Of a stretch of DNA of 64,000 nucleotides, positions 1-9,998 are shown one piece after another. The stretch spans positions 163,230 to 227,229 of the forward strand of contig NZ_BBIU01000016.1 of assembly GCF_000730645.1 (NCBI RefSeq). The letters are read 5' to 3'. How positions within the stretch are numbered: position 1 is the first letter of the stretch; every line of letters begins with the position of its first letter. The stretch is from Pseudomonas parafulva NBRC 16636 = DSM 17004. Lineage in GTDB: Bacteria; Pseudomonadota; Gammaproteobacteria; Pseudomonadales; Pseudomonadaceae. Position numbers and translations under genes: made by a program. The notes below the pieces were generated by a model, which did not search any database, was not told the DNA's origin, and saw only the letters and a list, made by a program, of their open reading frames with translations.

Positions 1-73
1 TGTTGCACCCATTCGCCCCCCTTGAGCTCAGCACCGCACCTGTAAACCCGTGCCCACCCTCAGAACAGCCCGT

Positions 74-1726
74 TCATCCCACCCAGGCTGGCGTGGCCCT
101 TGCCACCAACGCCTCCACATCGGCCCCCCGCGGCAGCGCCCCGTACGCCCGCCCACTGCCTGCCAGGCGGCTACCGATGAACGCATCGCTGACCACCGCG
201 TTACCCGCCTGTAGTAACAGCTTGGCCTGCAGCGCCAGGGCAATGTCTTCAGTCAGCTGCCGCGCCCGGTACTGCAGGTCACCGGTGTCGGTAAACGCGG
301 CCTTCAGGTTGCCGATATGCGCCGCCAGGCGAGGGTCGCCATGGCCATCGCCCAGTTCTGTAAACAGCGCATCCAGCACGCCCGGCTCCTTGGACAAGGC
401 CCGCAGCACGTCCAGGCATTGCACGTTGCCCGAGCCTTCCCAGGTCGAGTTCACTGGCGCTTCGCGGTACAGCCGCGGCAGGATGCTGTCTTCCACATAA
501 CCGGCACCGCCCAGGCATTCGGCCGCTTCGTTGATCATGCCGGGGGCGCGTTTGCACAGCCAGTATTTGCCCACTGCCGTGACCAGCCGTGCAAAATGAG
601 CCTGCTGCGGGTCATCCAGTTGCTCCAGTGCCTGCCCCATGCGCAGGCTCAAGGCCAGCGCGGCTTCGCTTTCCAGCGCCAGGTCGGCCAGCACGTTCTG
701 CATCAATGGCTGGGCGTTCAGCAACCGCCCGCCCACCTTGCGATGCGCACAGTGGTGGGCAGCCTGGGTCAGTGCCTGGCGCATCAGGGCGCTGGAGCCA
801 ACCATGCAGTCGAAGCGCGTCATCGCCACCATTTCGATGATGGTCGGCACACCCCGCCCCTCTTCGCCGACCATCCACGCCAGCGCCCCCCGGAATTCGA
901 CCTCGCTGGAGGCATTGGCGCAATTGCCCAGCTTGTTCTTGAGCCGCTGGATATAGAACTGGTTGCGGTTGTCGTCCGGGCGATGGCGCGGCAACAGGAA
1001 GCAACTGAGGCCTTTCTCGGTTTGCGCCAAGGTGAGGAAGGCATCGCACATCGGCGCCGAACAAAACCATTTGTGGCCAACCAGCTCATAAGGCTGGCCC
1101 GGCCCCGGCGCCCCCACCGGGTAAGCCCGGGTGGTGTTGGCGCGCACATCGGTCCCCCCCTGCTTTTCGGTCATGGCCATGCCCAGGGTGACGCCTGCCT
1201 TGTGCCGGTCGCCGACATTGCGCGGGTCGTACTGGCAGGCCAGGATCTTCGGCAGCCAGTACTCGGCCAGCTCGGGTTGCAGCCGCAGCGCCGGAACGGC
1301 AGCGAAGGTCATGGTCAGCGGGCAACCGCTGCCCGCCTCGGCCTGGCTGTGCAGGTAGGTCATCGAGGCGCGCGCCACGTGGGCGCCGGGGCGGGGTTCG
1401 GCCCAAGGCAGCGAAGGCAGGCCATGCTCGACGGCGGTGCGCATCAGTTCATGGTAGGCCGGGTGGAATTCGACCAGGTCGATACGGTGGCCATAGCGGT
1501 CATGGCTGCTGAATTCGGGTTTGTGCGCGTTGGCCAGGAAACCTGCCTGCATCAATGGCCCACCGGCCAGCGCGCCGTAGGTATCGATCCGCGACTCGGC
1601 CCAGCCCGCCCCGTAACGCCTGGACCACTCCTGAAGCGGCAGGTCGAGGCGGTAGAGGTTGGCGCCATCCAGGGGTGGGGGCTGGTTGGTGACTTCGTGG
1701 GTTTCAGCGTACTGGTGCAGGTTCAT
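74..1726 (-). CDS. AidB-family acyl-CoA dehydrogenase
   Basis: A 550-residue flavoprotein of the acyl-CoA dehydrogenase superfamily, expected to be cytosolic and FAD-dependent. The AidB subgroup is suggested by the length (E. coli AidB is about 540), by TEKQGGTDVR at residues 186-195, and by the C-terminal block with GGAGYVEDS, RLYREAP and WEGSGN (residues 406-434), where this family places its FAD and active-site contacts. AidB proteins can oxidise isovaleryl-CoA weakly and bind DNA in the alkylation response; which role applies here cannot be read from the sequence. The ATG follows a GGAG-containing ribosome site. It stands alone, 119 bp downstream of the sensor-kinase gene on the same strand, so co-transcription is possible but not evident. 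Family confident, substrate unknown. Confidence 0.9.
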   Translation of the reverse strand: MNLHQYAETHEVTNQPPPLDGANLYRLDLPLQEWSRRYGAGWAESRIDTYGALAGGPLMQAGFLANAHKPEFSSHDRYGHRIDLVEFHPAYHELMRTAVEHGLPSLPWAEPRPGAHVARASMTYLHSQAEAGSGCPLTMTFAAVPALRLQPELAEYWLPKILACQYDPRNVGDRHKAGVTLGMAMTEKQGGTDVRANTTRAYPVGAPGPGQPYELVGHKWFCSAPMCDAFLTLAQTEKGLSCFLLPRHRPDDNRNQFYIQRLKNKLGNCANASSEVEFRGALAWMVGEEGRGVPTIIEMVAMTRFDCMVGSSALMRQALTQAAHHCAHRKVGGRLLNAQPLMQNVLADLALESEAALALSLRMGQALEQLDDPQQAHFARLVTAVGKYWLCKRAPGMINEAAECLGGAGYVEDSILPRLYREAPVNSTWEGSGNVQCLDVLRALSKEPGVLDALFTELGDGHGDPRLAAHIGNLKAAFTDTGDLQYRARQLTEDIALALQAKLLLQAGNAVVSDAFIGSRLAGSGRAYGALPRGADVEALVARATPAWVG

Positions 1727-1845
1727 GGAGGGCTCCTGGATCCGGGTAGGCTTGAGAGAACCAGTGAAGCACTGGTTGCGGGGGAATCAAAGCTCGCCGC
1801 ACGTTTTGCAGCGTTCAGAGAAGCGCGCCGCCCAACCCCGTACCC

Positions 1846-3834
1846 TCAGGGCAAGCGCCGCGCCTGCCGGATATCCGGGCTCATCTGCACCTGCGAAATC
1901 GCCATGTTCACACTCAACTCAAACCGGCTCCCTAGCCCACGTGTGGACTCATGGGCCAACCGTGCGCCCAGCAACTCGCCCATCTGCCGGCAGATCGACA
2001 GCCCGATACCCAGCCCGCCATAGCGCCGGGTCATCGACCCATCCACCTGGAAGAAGCGCTGGTACAGGGTCGACTGCTCCAGATCATCGAAGCCAATGCC
2101 GCTGTCGCTCACGGTAAAGCTCAACGCCAGATCCCTCGGCCCCACACGGCGCCCACGCACCTGAACCGTCACACCGCCCTGGTGGGTGAACTTCAACCCG
2201 TTGTCCACCAGGCAACCCAGGCAACGGGCCAGCTTTTGCGCGTCACCCAGCAGCTCATCCGGGATGTCGGCGGGAATGTCCAGGCTCAGGTACAGCCCCT
2301 TGCTCAACGCCCGCCCCGCATACCCTGCACGCAAGCCCTGCAGCAGTGCGCGCAGGCTGAACGGCGCGGGGTGCGCGCGCAGGCAGCCTGCCTGCAGTTC
2401 AGACAGGGTGAGAATGGCATCCACCAGGTCCATCATGCCCTGCGCCGACCACACGGCAGTGCGGTGGTAATGGGCCATTTCGGCGTCCATCGGCAGGGTC
2501 TGCATCAACTCCAGCGAGCCGATCACACCATTCATGGGCGTGCGCAGTTCATGGGTAACGCTGGCCAGAAACTCATCCTTCAGCCGGTTACTGGTGGCTA
2601 ACTGCTGGTTGACTTGCTCCAGCGTGCGGCCGGTGTCACGCAGGGCCTGCGCCTGCTGATTGCGCAGGCTGTTGATGCGGTCGGCCAACGCCAGCGACAG
2701 CAACGCCACCTCCAGCGCCGAACCCAGCTGGCTGGCGTACATGGTAATGAACAGGTTCGGCAGGTAACCCAGGACCATGAGCGTGTTGACCAGCCCACCC
2801 AGCAAAAACGCCGTCCAGGCGATGATGAACCACCGCGCCACCCGCAAACCACGCCACCAGGCATACAGCCCGGCGCTGAAAATGCTCACCGTGAACAGCA
2901 GTGCCAGCGCCGTTGCCATGCGCAACGCGATGCCGTAGCGCAGGGTCACGGCCAGCACCATCACCCCTGCGCCGCCCAGCATCAATGCCTGCAACAGCCG
3001 GTCAAACCGCGGACTGATGGTGCGCAGTTGCAAAAAGTGCCGGGCGAACTGGCAGCCAAACAGCCCGGCAGCGCCGATGAACAGCGGCGTACAGGCATTC
3101 GCCCACCAAGGGCTGTTTGGCCACAGGTAGGCAATGCCCGCACCGTTGACCGACACCTGGTACAACCCGAACGAAGCGATATACAGGATGTAGTACAGGT
3201 AACTGACATCGCGCACGCTCAGGTAAATGAACAGGTTGTACACCAGCATCACCAACAGCACGCCATAGATCATGCCCAGCACGTAGAAATGGCTGGGCTG
3301 CGCCTCCAGATAGGCCTCCGGCGCCCACAGGGCCAGCGGCGCCTGTACCGAACCCTGGCTGTGCAGGCGCAAGTAGACAGTGGTGGCCTGCCCAGGTGGC
3401 AACTGCAGGCTGAACAGGTAGTTGCTCTGGCGGATCTGGCGGCTGTCGTAAGGCAAGGCATCGCCCGTGCGCTGAGCCAGCTGAAAATGCCCGTCGGGGT
3501 TGGCAACGTACAGTTCAAGGTAATCGAGCGGCGGGTAGGCGAGTTCCAGCAACCACTGGCGTGGCGTGACAGCGCCCTGCGCGAGGGGCCGCAGCTCAAG
3601 CTTGAGCCAGAACACCGAAGTGGAATAGCCGGCGTTCATCACCGCTTGCTGGTGTGGGCGAAAGTGCTGGGCGAAGCCAGGTGCGCTGACCTGCGCGATG
3701 CTGGCACTGCCGTCCGGGTCTTCATACACCTGCATGACCTTGCCCAAAGGCAAGTGACGGGTGGTATCGGCGAAGTCCACCGCCCCGGCAAGCACCGGCA
3801 GCAAACCCAGCAACACAATCAGCAAATAGCGCAT
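1846..3834 (-). CDS. 7TMR-DISM sensor histidine kinase
   Basis: Inner-membrane sensor kinase of about 662 residues. In order: a signal peptide (residues 1-18), a periplasmic beta-rich DISMED2-type domain (about 25-175), seven hydrophobic segments of the 7TM-DISM type (about 183-385), a HisKA helix with HELRTPMNG (phospho-acceptor His near 427), and an HATPase_c domain with N box LVDNGLKFT, G1 box DSGIGF and G2 box GGLGIGLS. No receiver domain follows, so the phosphate must pass to a separate protein not encoded nearby. I chose the ATG at 3834 because a signal peptide starts exactly there; the open frame runs further upstream, but that stretch lacks a leader-like sequence. It is divergent from thiD across 256 bp. 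The periplasmic domain resembles carbohydrate-binding folds in this family, but the ligand is unknown. Confidence 0.9.
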   Translation of the reverse strand: MRYLLIVLLGLLPVLAGAVDFADTTRHLPLGKVMQVYEDPDGSASIAQVSAPGFAQHFRPHQQAVMNAGYSTSVFWLKLELRPLAQGAVTPRQWLLELAYPPLDYLELYVANPDGHFQLAQRTGDALPYDSRQIRQSNYLFSLQLPPGQATTVYLRLHSQGSVQAPLALWAPEAYLEAQPSHFYVLGMIYGVLLVMLVYNLFIYLSVRDVSYLYYILYIASFGLYQVSVNGAGIAYLWPNSPWWANACTPLFIGAAGLFGCQFARHFLQLRTISPRFDRLLQALMLGGAGVMVLAVTLRYGIALRMATALALLFTVSIFSAGLYAWWRGLRVARWFIIAWTAFLLGGLVNTLMVLGYLPNLFITMYASQLGSALEVALLSLALADRINSLRNQQAQALRDTGRTLEQVNQQLATSNRLKDEFLASVTHELRTPMNGVIGSLELMQTLPMDAEMAHYHRTAVWSAQGMMDLVDAILTLSELQAGCLRAHPAPFSLRALLQGLRAGYAGRALSKGLYLSLDIPADIPDELLGDAQKLARCLGCLVDNGLKFTHQGGVTVQVRGRRVGPRDLALSFTVSDSGIGFDDLEQSTLYQRFFQVDGSMTRRYGGLGIGLSICRQMGELLGARLAHESTRGLGSRFELSVNMAISQVQMSPDIRQARRLP

Positions 3835-4090
3835 ACAGCCCCAGCATGGCCTGGCCAGTCGCGTCGTGTTCGCCTCCTTTCCGTTTGAGACGACGTGAGC
3901 CGGCAGTACCCATTGATCGAATGATGCGCGCACTCTAGCACACCTGCGTCAGGCTGCCGCAGGCAACACTGAAGAAGCCTCTCTAGAACAGTGCTTACAG
4001 GCCATTATCAACTACAGTCCTTACCCTGACACAACTAAACCCGCGCCTGGGGCAGCCCCTCAAACCGCTTTGGTGGTAAGCTCGCCGACC

Positions 4091-4888
4091 ATGAATACCT
4101 ACGCCTCCCGCCCCGTTGTCCTCTGTCTCTCCGGCCACGACCCCAGTGGCGGCGCCGGCCTGCAGGCAGACATCGAAGCCCTGCTCGCCCAAGGCTGCCA
4201 CGCCGCGCCCGCGGTGACCGCCCTGACTGTGCAGGATACCGTCAACGTTTCCGACTTCCGCGTGCTCGACCGCGCATGGGTGCTGGCCCAGGCCAATGCC
4301 GTGCTGGCCGACTCCCAGGTGGCCGCCGTGAAGCTGGGCATGCTCGGCTCTATCGAGATGGTCGACACCGTCGCCGAACTGCTGGCCGCGCACCCGCACC
4401 TGCCGCTGGTGTGCGACCCGGTACTGCGCGCGGGCGGCGGCGGGCGGCTGGGCAAGGACGAGGTGGGTTATGCCCTGCGCGAGCGCCTGTTGCCATTGGC
4501 AACCATCGCCACGCCCAACCTGCCAGAGGCGCGTATTCTTGCCGAACTGCCCGAGGGCAGCGCCGATGAGTGCGCAGACAAACTGCTGCAGTTCTGCAAG
4601 CACGTGCTGATTACCGGCGGCCACGGCGACGAAGCCGAAATCCACAACCGCCTGTACAGCCGTGACGGCCAGCACCACACCTGGACCTGCCAGCGTCTGC
4701 CGGGCAGCTACCATGGTTCGGGCTGCACCCTGGCCAGCGCCCTGACCGGCCGCCTGGCCTTGGGCGAACAGCTGGACAGCGCTGTGCGCAGCGCCCTGGA
4801 CTACACCTGGCGCACGCTGCGCGATGCAGAACAGCTGGGCAAGGGCCAGTACGTGCCGCGCCGCCTGCCGCTGGACTTCTGCTCCTGA
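4091..4888 (+). CDS. thiD: Hydroxymethylpyrimidine/phosphomethylpyrimidine kinase
   Basis: ThiD phosphorylates 4-amino-5-hydroxymethyl-2-methylpyrimidine (HMP) and then HMP-P to HMP-PP, the pyrimidine half of thiamine phosphate. The 265-residue ribokinase-fold protein has the N-terminal substrate motif [13 protein letters not shown], a central [11 protein letters not shown] loop, and the C-terminal anion-hole sequence [10 protein letters not shown] that carries the catalytic base region. The length equals E. coli ThiD (266). The ATG at 4091 gives the expected N-terminus; the ribosome site in front of it is weak. thiE follows after 13 bp, so the two form a thiamine couplet. I looked for a TPP riboswitch upstream and found no thi-box. 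Confidence 0.96.
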   Translation: MNTYASRPVVLCLSGHDPSGGAGLQADIEALLAQGCHAAPAVTALTVQDTVNVSDFRVLDRAWVLAQANAVLADSQVAAVKLGMLGSIEMVDTVAELLAAHPHLPLVCDPVLRAGGGGRLGKDEVGYALRERLLPLATIATPNLPEARILAELPEGSADECADKLLQFCKHVLITGGHGDEAEIHNRLYSRDGQHHTWTCQRLPGSYHGSGCTLASALTGRLALGEQLDSAVRSALDYTWRTLRDAEQLGKGQYVPRRLPLDFCS

Positions 4889-4901
4889 CACGAGGTGTTC
4901 G

Positions 4902-5525
4902 ATGAAACTACGGGGCCTGTACGCCATCACCGACAGCCAGCTGCTCGCCGGGCGTTTTCTCAGCCATGTGCAAGCCGCCCTCGAAGGCGGTGTGTGCCTG
5001 CTGCAGTACCGTGACAAGGGCGACGACGACGCACGCCGACTGCGGGAGGCCGAGGCCCTGAAAACCCTGTGCGAGCGTTACGGCACCCAACTGATCATCA
5101 ATGACGATGCCGAACTGGCTGCACGCCTGGGTGTCGGTGTGCACCTGGGCCAGACCGATGGCCCACTGACGCCGGCCCGCGCCTTGCTGGGCCGCCAGGC
5201 AATCATCGGTTCTACCTGCCATGCCAGCCTGGACCTCGCTGCCCAGGCGGCCAGCGAAGGGGCCAGTTATGTCGCCTTTGGCCGCTTCTTCAACTCCACC
5301 ACCAAACCGGGTGCACCCGCTGCCAGCCTCAGCCTGCTGGAACAGGCGCGCACCCAGGTGAAGCTGCCGATCACGGTGATCGGCGGCATCACCCTCGACA
5401 ATGCCGCCCCGCTGGTTGCCCATGGCGCCGACCTGCTGGCGGTGATCCACGGCCTGTTCGGCGCCGATAGCGCGCAGGAAGTCACCCGCCGCGCCCGCGC
5501 CTTCAATGCCTTGTTCGCATCCTGA
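4902..5525 (+). CDS. thiE: Thiamine-phosphate synthase
   Basis: ThiE joins HMP-PP, the product of the preceding ThiD, to hydroxyethylthiazole phosphate to give thiamine phosphate. It is a 207-residue TIM barrel. Family motifs are QYRDKG (phosphate/pyrimidine contact), the IINDDAELA strand, HLGQTD, and the C-terminal phosphate loop VIGGITLDN. The start at 4902 is supported by CGAGGTG a few bases upstream and by the family N-terminus [11 protein letters not shown]. It lies 13 bp after thiD and 16 bp before hemL, so the three genes are probably one transcript. Confidence 0.96.
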   Translation: MKLRGLYAITDSQLLAGRFLSHVQAALEGGVCLLQYRDKGDDDARRLREAEALKTLCERYGTQLIINDDAELAARLGVGVHLGQTDGPLTPARALLGRQAIIGSTCHASLDLAAQAASEGASYVAFGRFFNSTTKPGAPAASLSLLEQARTQVKLPITVIGGITLDNAAPLVAHGADLLAVIHGLFGADSAQEVTRRARAFNALFAS

Positions 5526-5541
5526 TTCGAGAGAGCCTTCC

Positions 5542-6825
<1,284 letters not shown>

Positions 6826-6831
6826 TGCAGC

Positions 6832-6876
6832 GCCGGTAATGGCCCCGCACAGGTGCTGGAGGGGGCCATTACCGGC
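6832..6876 (+). terminator. Perfect 15-bp stem-loop after hemL
   Basis: The arms GCCGGTAATGGCCCC (6832-6846) and GGGGCCATTACCGGC (6862-6876) are exact complements separated by a 15-base loop. The element begins 7 bases after the hemL stop and no T-run follows. It could act as a 3' mRNA stabiliser or a Rho-assisted or weak terminator. The pairing is certain; the role is inferred. Confidence 0.55.
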
Positions 6877-7014
6877 AATCAACACCGCGCACAATCAGCC
6901 GACTTCCCCAACCCGAGATAAATTCCAGTAAAACTTTGTAAGGTTGGCGCTGCTTATCCCATAATGTGCCACCAGAGACATTGGCCGCAGCTTTGCAGAG
7001 GTAAGTCGATCCCC

Positions 7015-7560
7015 ATGAACCGCACCGGCCGCGCCCTCACCCTGGGCTGCCTGCTGCTTCTTCAGCCCCTGCTGGCCCTGGCGGAGGGCGGTAACTCGTT
7101 GCTTATCCCGGCAACGGGGCGCTGCACGTTGAATGTGCAGCCTGAAGACCTGGCAAATGCACTCAAGGCTTGTGAGCAGACCGCGACCGCAGGGGATGCC
7201 CAGGCGCAGTTCGAACTGGGCGAGCATTACTACACCCAGGCCCCCAAAGACCTGAACAAGGCACTGGACTGGTTCCAGAAAGCGTCGCTGCAGGGTCATG
7301 CCGAAGCCCAGTACCGCCTGGGTGCCATGTTCTTCCGTGGTGAAGGGGTCAAGGCCAACAACGTGCAGGCCTACATCCTGCTGAAGATGGCGGCGGTCAA
7401 CGGCGCTGAAGATGCCCTGGACATGGCCGACGAGGTCACCGAGCAGATGCCCCGCGACGAGCTGGAACACGCCACTCAGGTACTCGGCCAGATCTTCCGC
7501 AAGTATTTGCTGGAACTGCAGAACGCCGACGGCCGCTCTCCGTTCTCGCCATTGCCCTGA
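7015..7560 (+). CDS. Exported Sel1-repeat (TPR-like) protein
   Basis: A 181-residue secreted protein with a signal peptide (about residues 1-24, cut near LALAEGG) and at least two Sel1-like repeats between about 60 and 130, recognisable from the GDAQAQFELGEHYY and GHAEAQYRLGAMFF units. Sel1 repeats form alpha-solenoids that mediate protein-protein contacts, often in envelope or signalling complexes. The start at 7015 was chosen because it begins the signal peptide and lies about 8-10 bases after AGAGGTAAG. It precedes ybeZ by 100 bp on the same strand. The partner is unknown; the family call is good. Confidence 0.85.
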   Translation: MNRTGRALTLGCLLLLQPLLALAEGGNSLLIPATGRCTLNVQPEDLANALKACEQTATAGDAQAQFELGEHYYTQAPKDLNKALDWFQKASLQGHAEAQYRLGAMFFRGEGVKANNVQAYILLKMAAVNGAEDALDMADEVTEQMPRDELEHATQVLGQIFRKYLLELQNADGRSPFSPLP

Positions 7561-7660
7561 GTGCTGCATAGCCGGCAGCGCCGATCGGGGCTTTCGCCAC
7601 TGCCATTCAAGGGTTATTCTTGGGCTCACACCCATTGCCGTCGAGCGGCTAAAAAAGACC

Positions 7661-8659
7661 TTGAACGCACCCATAGAACCCCATCGTTTCATCCTCGAGC
7701 CCTTCGAGGCCCCCCGTTTCGCCAACTTGTGTGGCCAGTTCGACGAGCATCTGCGCCTGATCGAACAACGCCTGGCCATCGAGATCCGCAACCGCGGCAA
7801 TCAGTTCGAACTGATCGGCGACCCCAAGACCACCAGCGCTGCCGAGCAGCTGCTGCGCCGTCTTTACCGTGAAACCAAGGCCACCGAGCTGTCACCGGAG
7901 ACCGTGCACCTGTACCTGCAGGAATCGGCCGTCGAGAACATCGACAACCCGGCGGTCAACGAGGTCAGCGTTTCGCTGCGCACACGCAAGGGCAATATCC
8001 GCCCCCGTGGCGTCAATCAGCAGCGCTACGTGAAGGAAATTCTGGCCAACGACATCAACTTCGGCATCGGCCCGGCGGGCACTGGCAAGACTTACCTGGC
8101 CGTCGCCTGCGCTGTCGACGCCCTGGAGCGTGAACAGGTGCGGCGCATCCTGCTGGTACGTCCGGCGGTTGAGGCCGGCGAGAAGCTCGGCTTCCTGCCG
8201 GGTGACCTGGCGCAGAAGATCGACCCGTACCTGCGACCGCTCTACGACGCACTGTATGAGATGCTGGGTTTCGAGCATGTGGCCAAGCTGATCGAACGCC
8301 AGGTGATCGAGATCGCTCCGCTGGCCTACATGCGCGGGCGCACCTTGAACAACAGCTTCATCATCCTCGACGAAAGCCAGAACACCACGCTCGAACAGAT
8401 GAAAATGTTCCTTACCCGTATCGGCTTCGGTTCAACGGCGGTGATTACCGGTGACATCACCCAGGTAGACCTGCCGCGTGGCACCAAGTCGGGCCTGGCC
8501 CACGTGATCGAGGTGCTCAGGGACGTACCGGGTATCAGCTTTACCCACTTCCAGCCCAAGGACGTGGTCCGTCACCCACTGGTACAGCGCATCGTCGAAG
8601 CCTACGACCGCTTCGACGCCCGCCAGGCCAAGCCCGAGGCGCCTGGCAAAGATGCTTGA
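7661..8659 (+). CDS. ybeZ: PhoH-like ATPase YbeZ
   Basis: A 332-residue PhoH-family P-loop NTPase that acts with the endoribonuclease YbeY in rRNA processing and ribosome quality control. Visible motifs are Walker [10 protein letters not shown] (residues 137-145) and Walker [10 protein letters not shown] (233-241), plus [11 protein letters not shown] downstream. No ATG fits the conserved N-terminus, so translation most likely starts at the TTG at 7661, giving a protein beginning NAPIEPHRF after the initiator; its ribosome site is weak. Length is close to E. coli YbeZ (346). The stop overlaps the ybeY start by 8 bases, which indicates coupled translation of the two partners. Confidence 0.92.
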   Translation: MNAPIEPHRFILEPFEAPRFANLCGQFDEHLRLIEQRLAIEIRNRGNQFELIGDPKTTSAAEQLLRRLYRETKATELSPETVHLYLQESAVENIDNPAVNEVSVSLRTRKGNIRPRGVNQQRYVKEILANDINFGIGPAGTGKTYLAVACAVDALEREQVRRILLVRPAVEAGEKLGFLPGDLAQKIDPYLRPLYDALYEMLGFEHVAKLIERQVIEIAPLAYMRGRTLNNSFIILDESQNTTLEQMKMFLTRIGFGSTAVITGDITQVDLPRGTKSGLAHVIEVLRDVPGISFTHFQPKDVVRHPLVQRIVEAYDRFDARQAKPEAPGKDA

Positions 8660-9125
8660 ACTGGACATGCAACGGGCGACCGACGCGGCCGCCCCGGATG
8701 ACGCGGCGTTCCGCCGCTGGTGCGAACTTGCCTTGCGTCAGCGCCAGGCCGATTCCGAGATGACCATTCGTCTGGTCGACGAAGCCGAAGGGCGGGAACT
8801 CAATCACACGTACCGGCACAAAGACTACGCCACCAACGTGCTGTCGTTCCCTGCAGACGTGCCCGATGACCTGCTCGATATCCCGCTGCTGGGCGACCTG
8901 GTCATTTGCGTGCCCGTAGTCGAACGTGAGGCTGCCGAACAAGGCAAGCCGCTGGAGGCCCACTGGGCGCACCTGGTCATCCACGGCTGCCTGCACCTGC
9001 TCGGCTACGACCACATCGACGATGACGAGGCCGAAGAAATGGAAGGCCTGGAACGGGATTTGCTGGCGGAACTGGGTCACCCCGACCCGTATGCCGACGA
9101 TGAAACCGACTCAATCACACACTGA
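8652..9125 (+). CDS. ybeY: Endoribonuclease YbeY (rRNA maturation factor)
   Basis: YbeY is a zinc-dependent single-strand RNase needed for 16S rRNA 3'-end maturation and 70S ribosome quality control. The 157-residue protein carries the signature [11 protein letters not shown] at residues 111-121, whose three histidines coordinate the metal, preceded by the conserved TNVLSFP strand at 61-67. The start lies inside the end of ybeZ (8-base overlap), and corC follows after 25 bp. The ybeZ-ybeY-corC-lnt order is widespread in gammaproteobacteria. Confidence 0.96.
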   Translation: MLELDMQRATDAAAPDDAAFRRWCELALRQRQADSEMTIRLVDEAEGRELNHTYRHKDYATNVLSFPADVPDDLLDIPLLGDLVICVPVVEREAAEQGKPLEAHWAHLVIHGCLHLLGYDHIDDDEAEEMEGLERDLLAELGHPDPYADDETDSITH

Positions 9126-9150
9126 TACACCAAGGATCACGAGAACCGCC

Positions 9151-9990
9151 ATGAGCGAAGATCGATCGAGCAACGGGCAAAAGTCCTGGCTGGGCAAACT
9201 GACCCAGGCTTTTGCCCATGAGCCGAAAAACCGCCAGGAGCTCCTAGAGCTGCTGCGCGAAGCCCACCAGAACAAACTGCTGGACAGCGAAGCGCTGACT
9301 ATCGTCGAGGGCGCCATCCAGGTGGCCGACCTGCAGGTACGCGACATCATGGTGCCGCGCTCGCAGATGAACAGCATCCGGGCGGGCCAGTCGCCGCGCG
9401 AATTCCTGCCGGCAGTGATTGATGCGGCGCACTCGCGCTACCCGGTCATCGGCGAAAGCCACGACGATGTGCTGGGCGTGCTGCTCGCCAAAGACCTGCT
9501 GCCGCTGATTCTCAAAGAGAATGGCGACAGCTTCAATATCAAGGACCTGCTGCGCCCTGCCACCTTCGTGCCGGAGTCCAAGCGCCTGAACGTGCTGCTG
9601 CGTGAATTCCGCGCCAACCACAACCACATGGCCATCGTCATCGATGAGTATGGTGGCGTGGCCGGTCTGGTCACCATTGAGGATGTGCTGGAACAGATCG
9701 TCGGCGATATCGAAGACGAGCACGACGTCGAGGAAGACAGCTACATCAAACCGCTGCCCAGCGGCGACTTCCTGGTCAAGGCGCTGACGCCCATCGAGAA
9801 CTTCAACGAATTCTTCGACAGCGGCTTCTCCGATGACGAGTTCGATACGGTCGGCGGCCTGGTCATGAGTGCGTTCGGGCACTTGCCCAAACGTAACGAG
9901 ACCACCGAAATCGGCTCGTACAAGTTCCGTGTCCTGAATGCCGACAGCCGGCGCATACACCTGCTACGCCTGACCCCGATCAACCGTTAA
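9151..9990 (+). CDS. corC: CorC/YbeX-type CBS-domain protein
   Basis: A 279-residue cytosolic protein with two CBS domains (about residues 60-185, beginning DIMVPRSQM) and a C-terminal CorC_HlyC transporter-associated domain (about 200-275, including FDTVGGLVMSAFGHLPKR). The acidic stretch EDEHDVEEDS separates them. CBS pairs bind adenosine nucleotides. CorC was named for a role in Mg/Co efflux, and YbeX has since been tied to ribosome metabolism, which agrees with its place between ybeY and lnt. The ATG at 9151 matches the family N-terminus; AAGGA lies somewhat far upstream. lnt follows 8 bp later. Confidence 0.93.
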   Translation: MSEDRSSNGQKSWLGKLTQAFAHEPKNRQELLELLREAHQNKLLDSEALTIVEGAIQVADLQVRDIMVPRSQMNSIRAGQSPREFLPAVIDAAHSRYPVIGESHDDVLGVLLAKDLLPLILKENGDSFNIKDLLRPATFVPESKRLNVLLREFRANHNHMAIVIDEYGGVAGLVTIEDVLEQIVGDIEDEHDVEEDSYIKPLPSGDFLVKALTPIENFNEFFDSGFSDDEFDTVGGLVMSAFGHLPKRNETTEIGSYKFRVLNADSRRIHLLRLTPINR

Positions 9991-9998
9991 GGACAAAC

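Noticed and set aside
317..2023. Long open frame on the plus strand opposite the acyl-CoA dehydrogenase
   Set aside because: It is a GC-rich antisense shadow; its translation is Gln/Arg/His-rich low-complexity sequence, while the minus frame carries clear family motifs.
3835..4090. TPP riboswitch upstream of thiD
   Set aside because: No thi-box (CTGAGA-type and ACCTGATCTGG-type elements) is present in the 256-bp gap.
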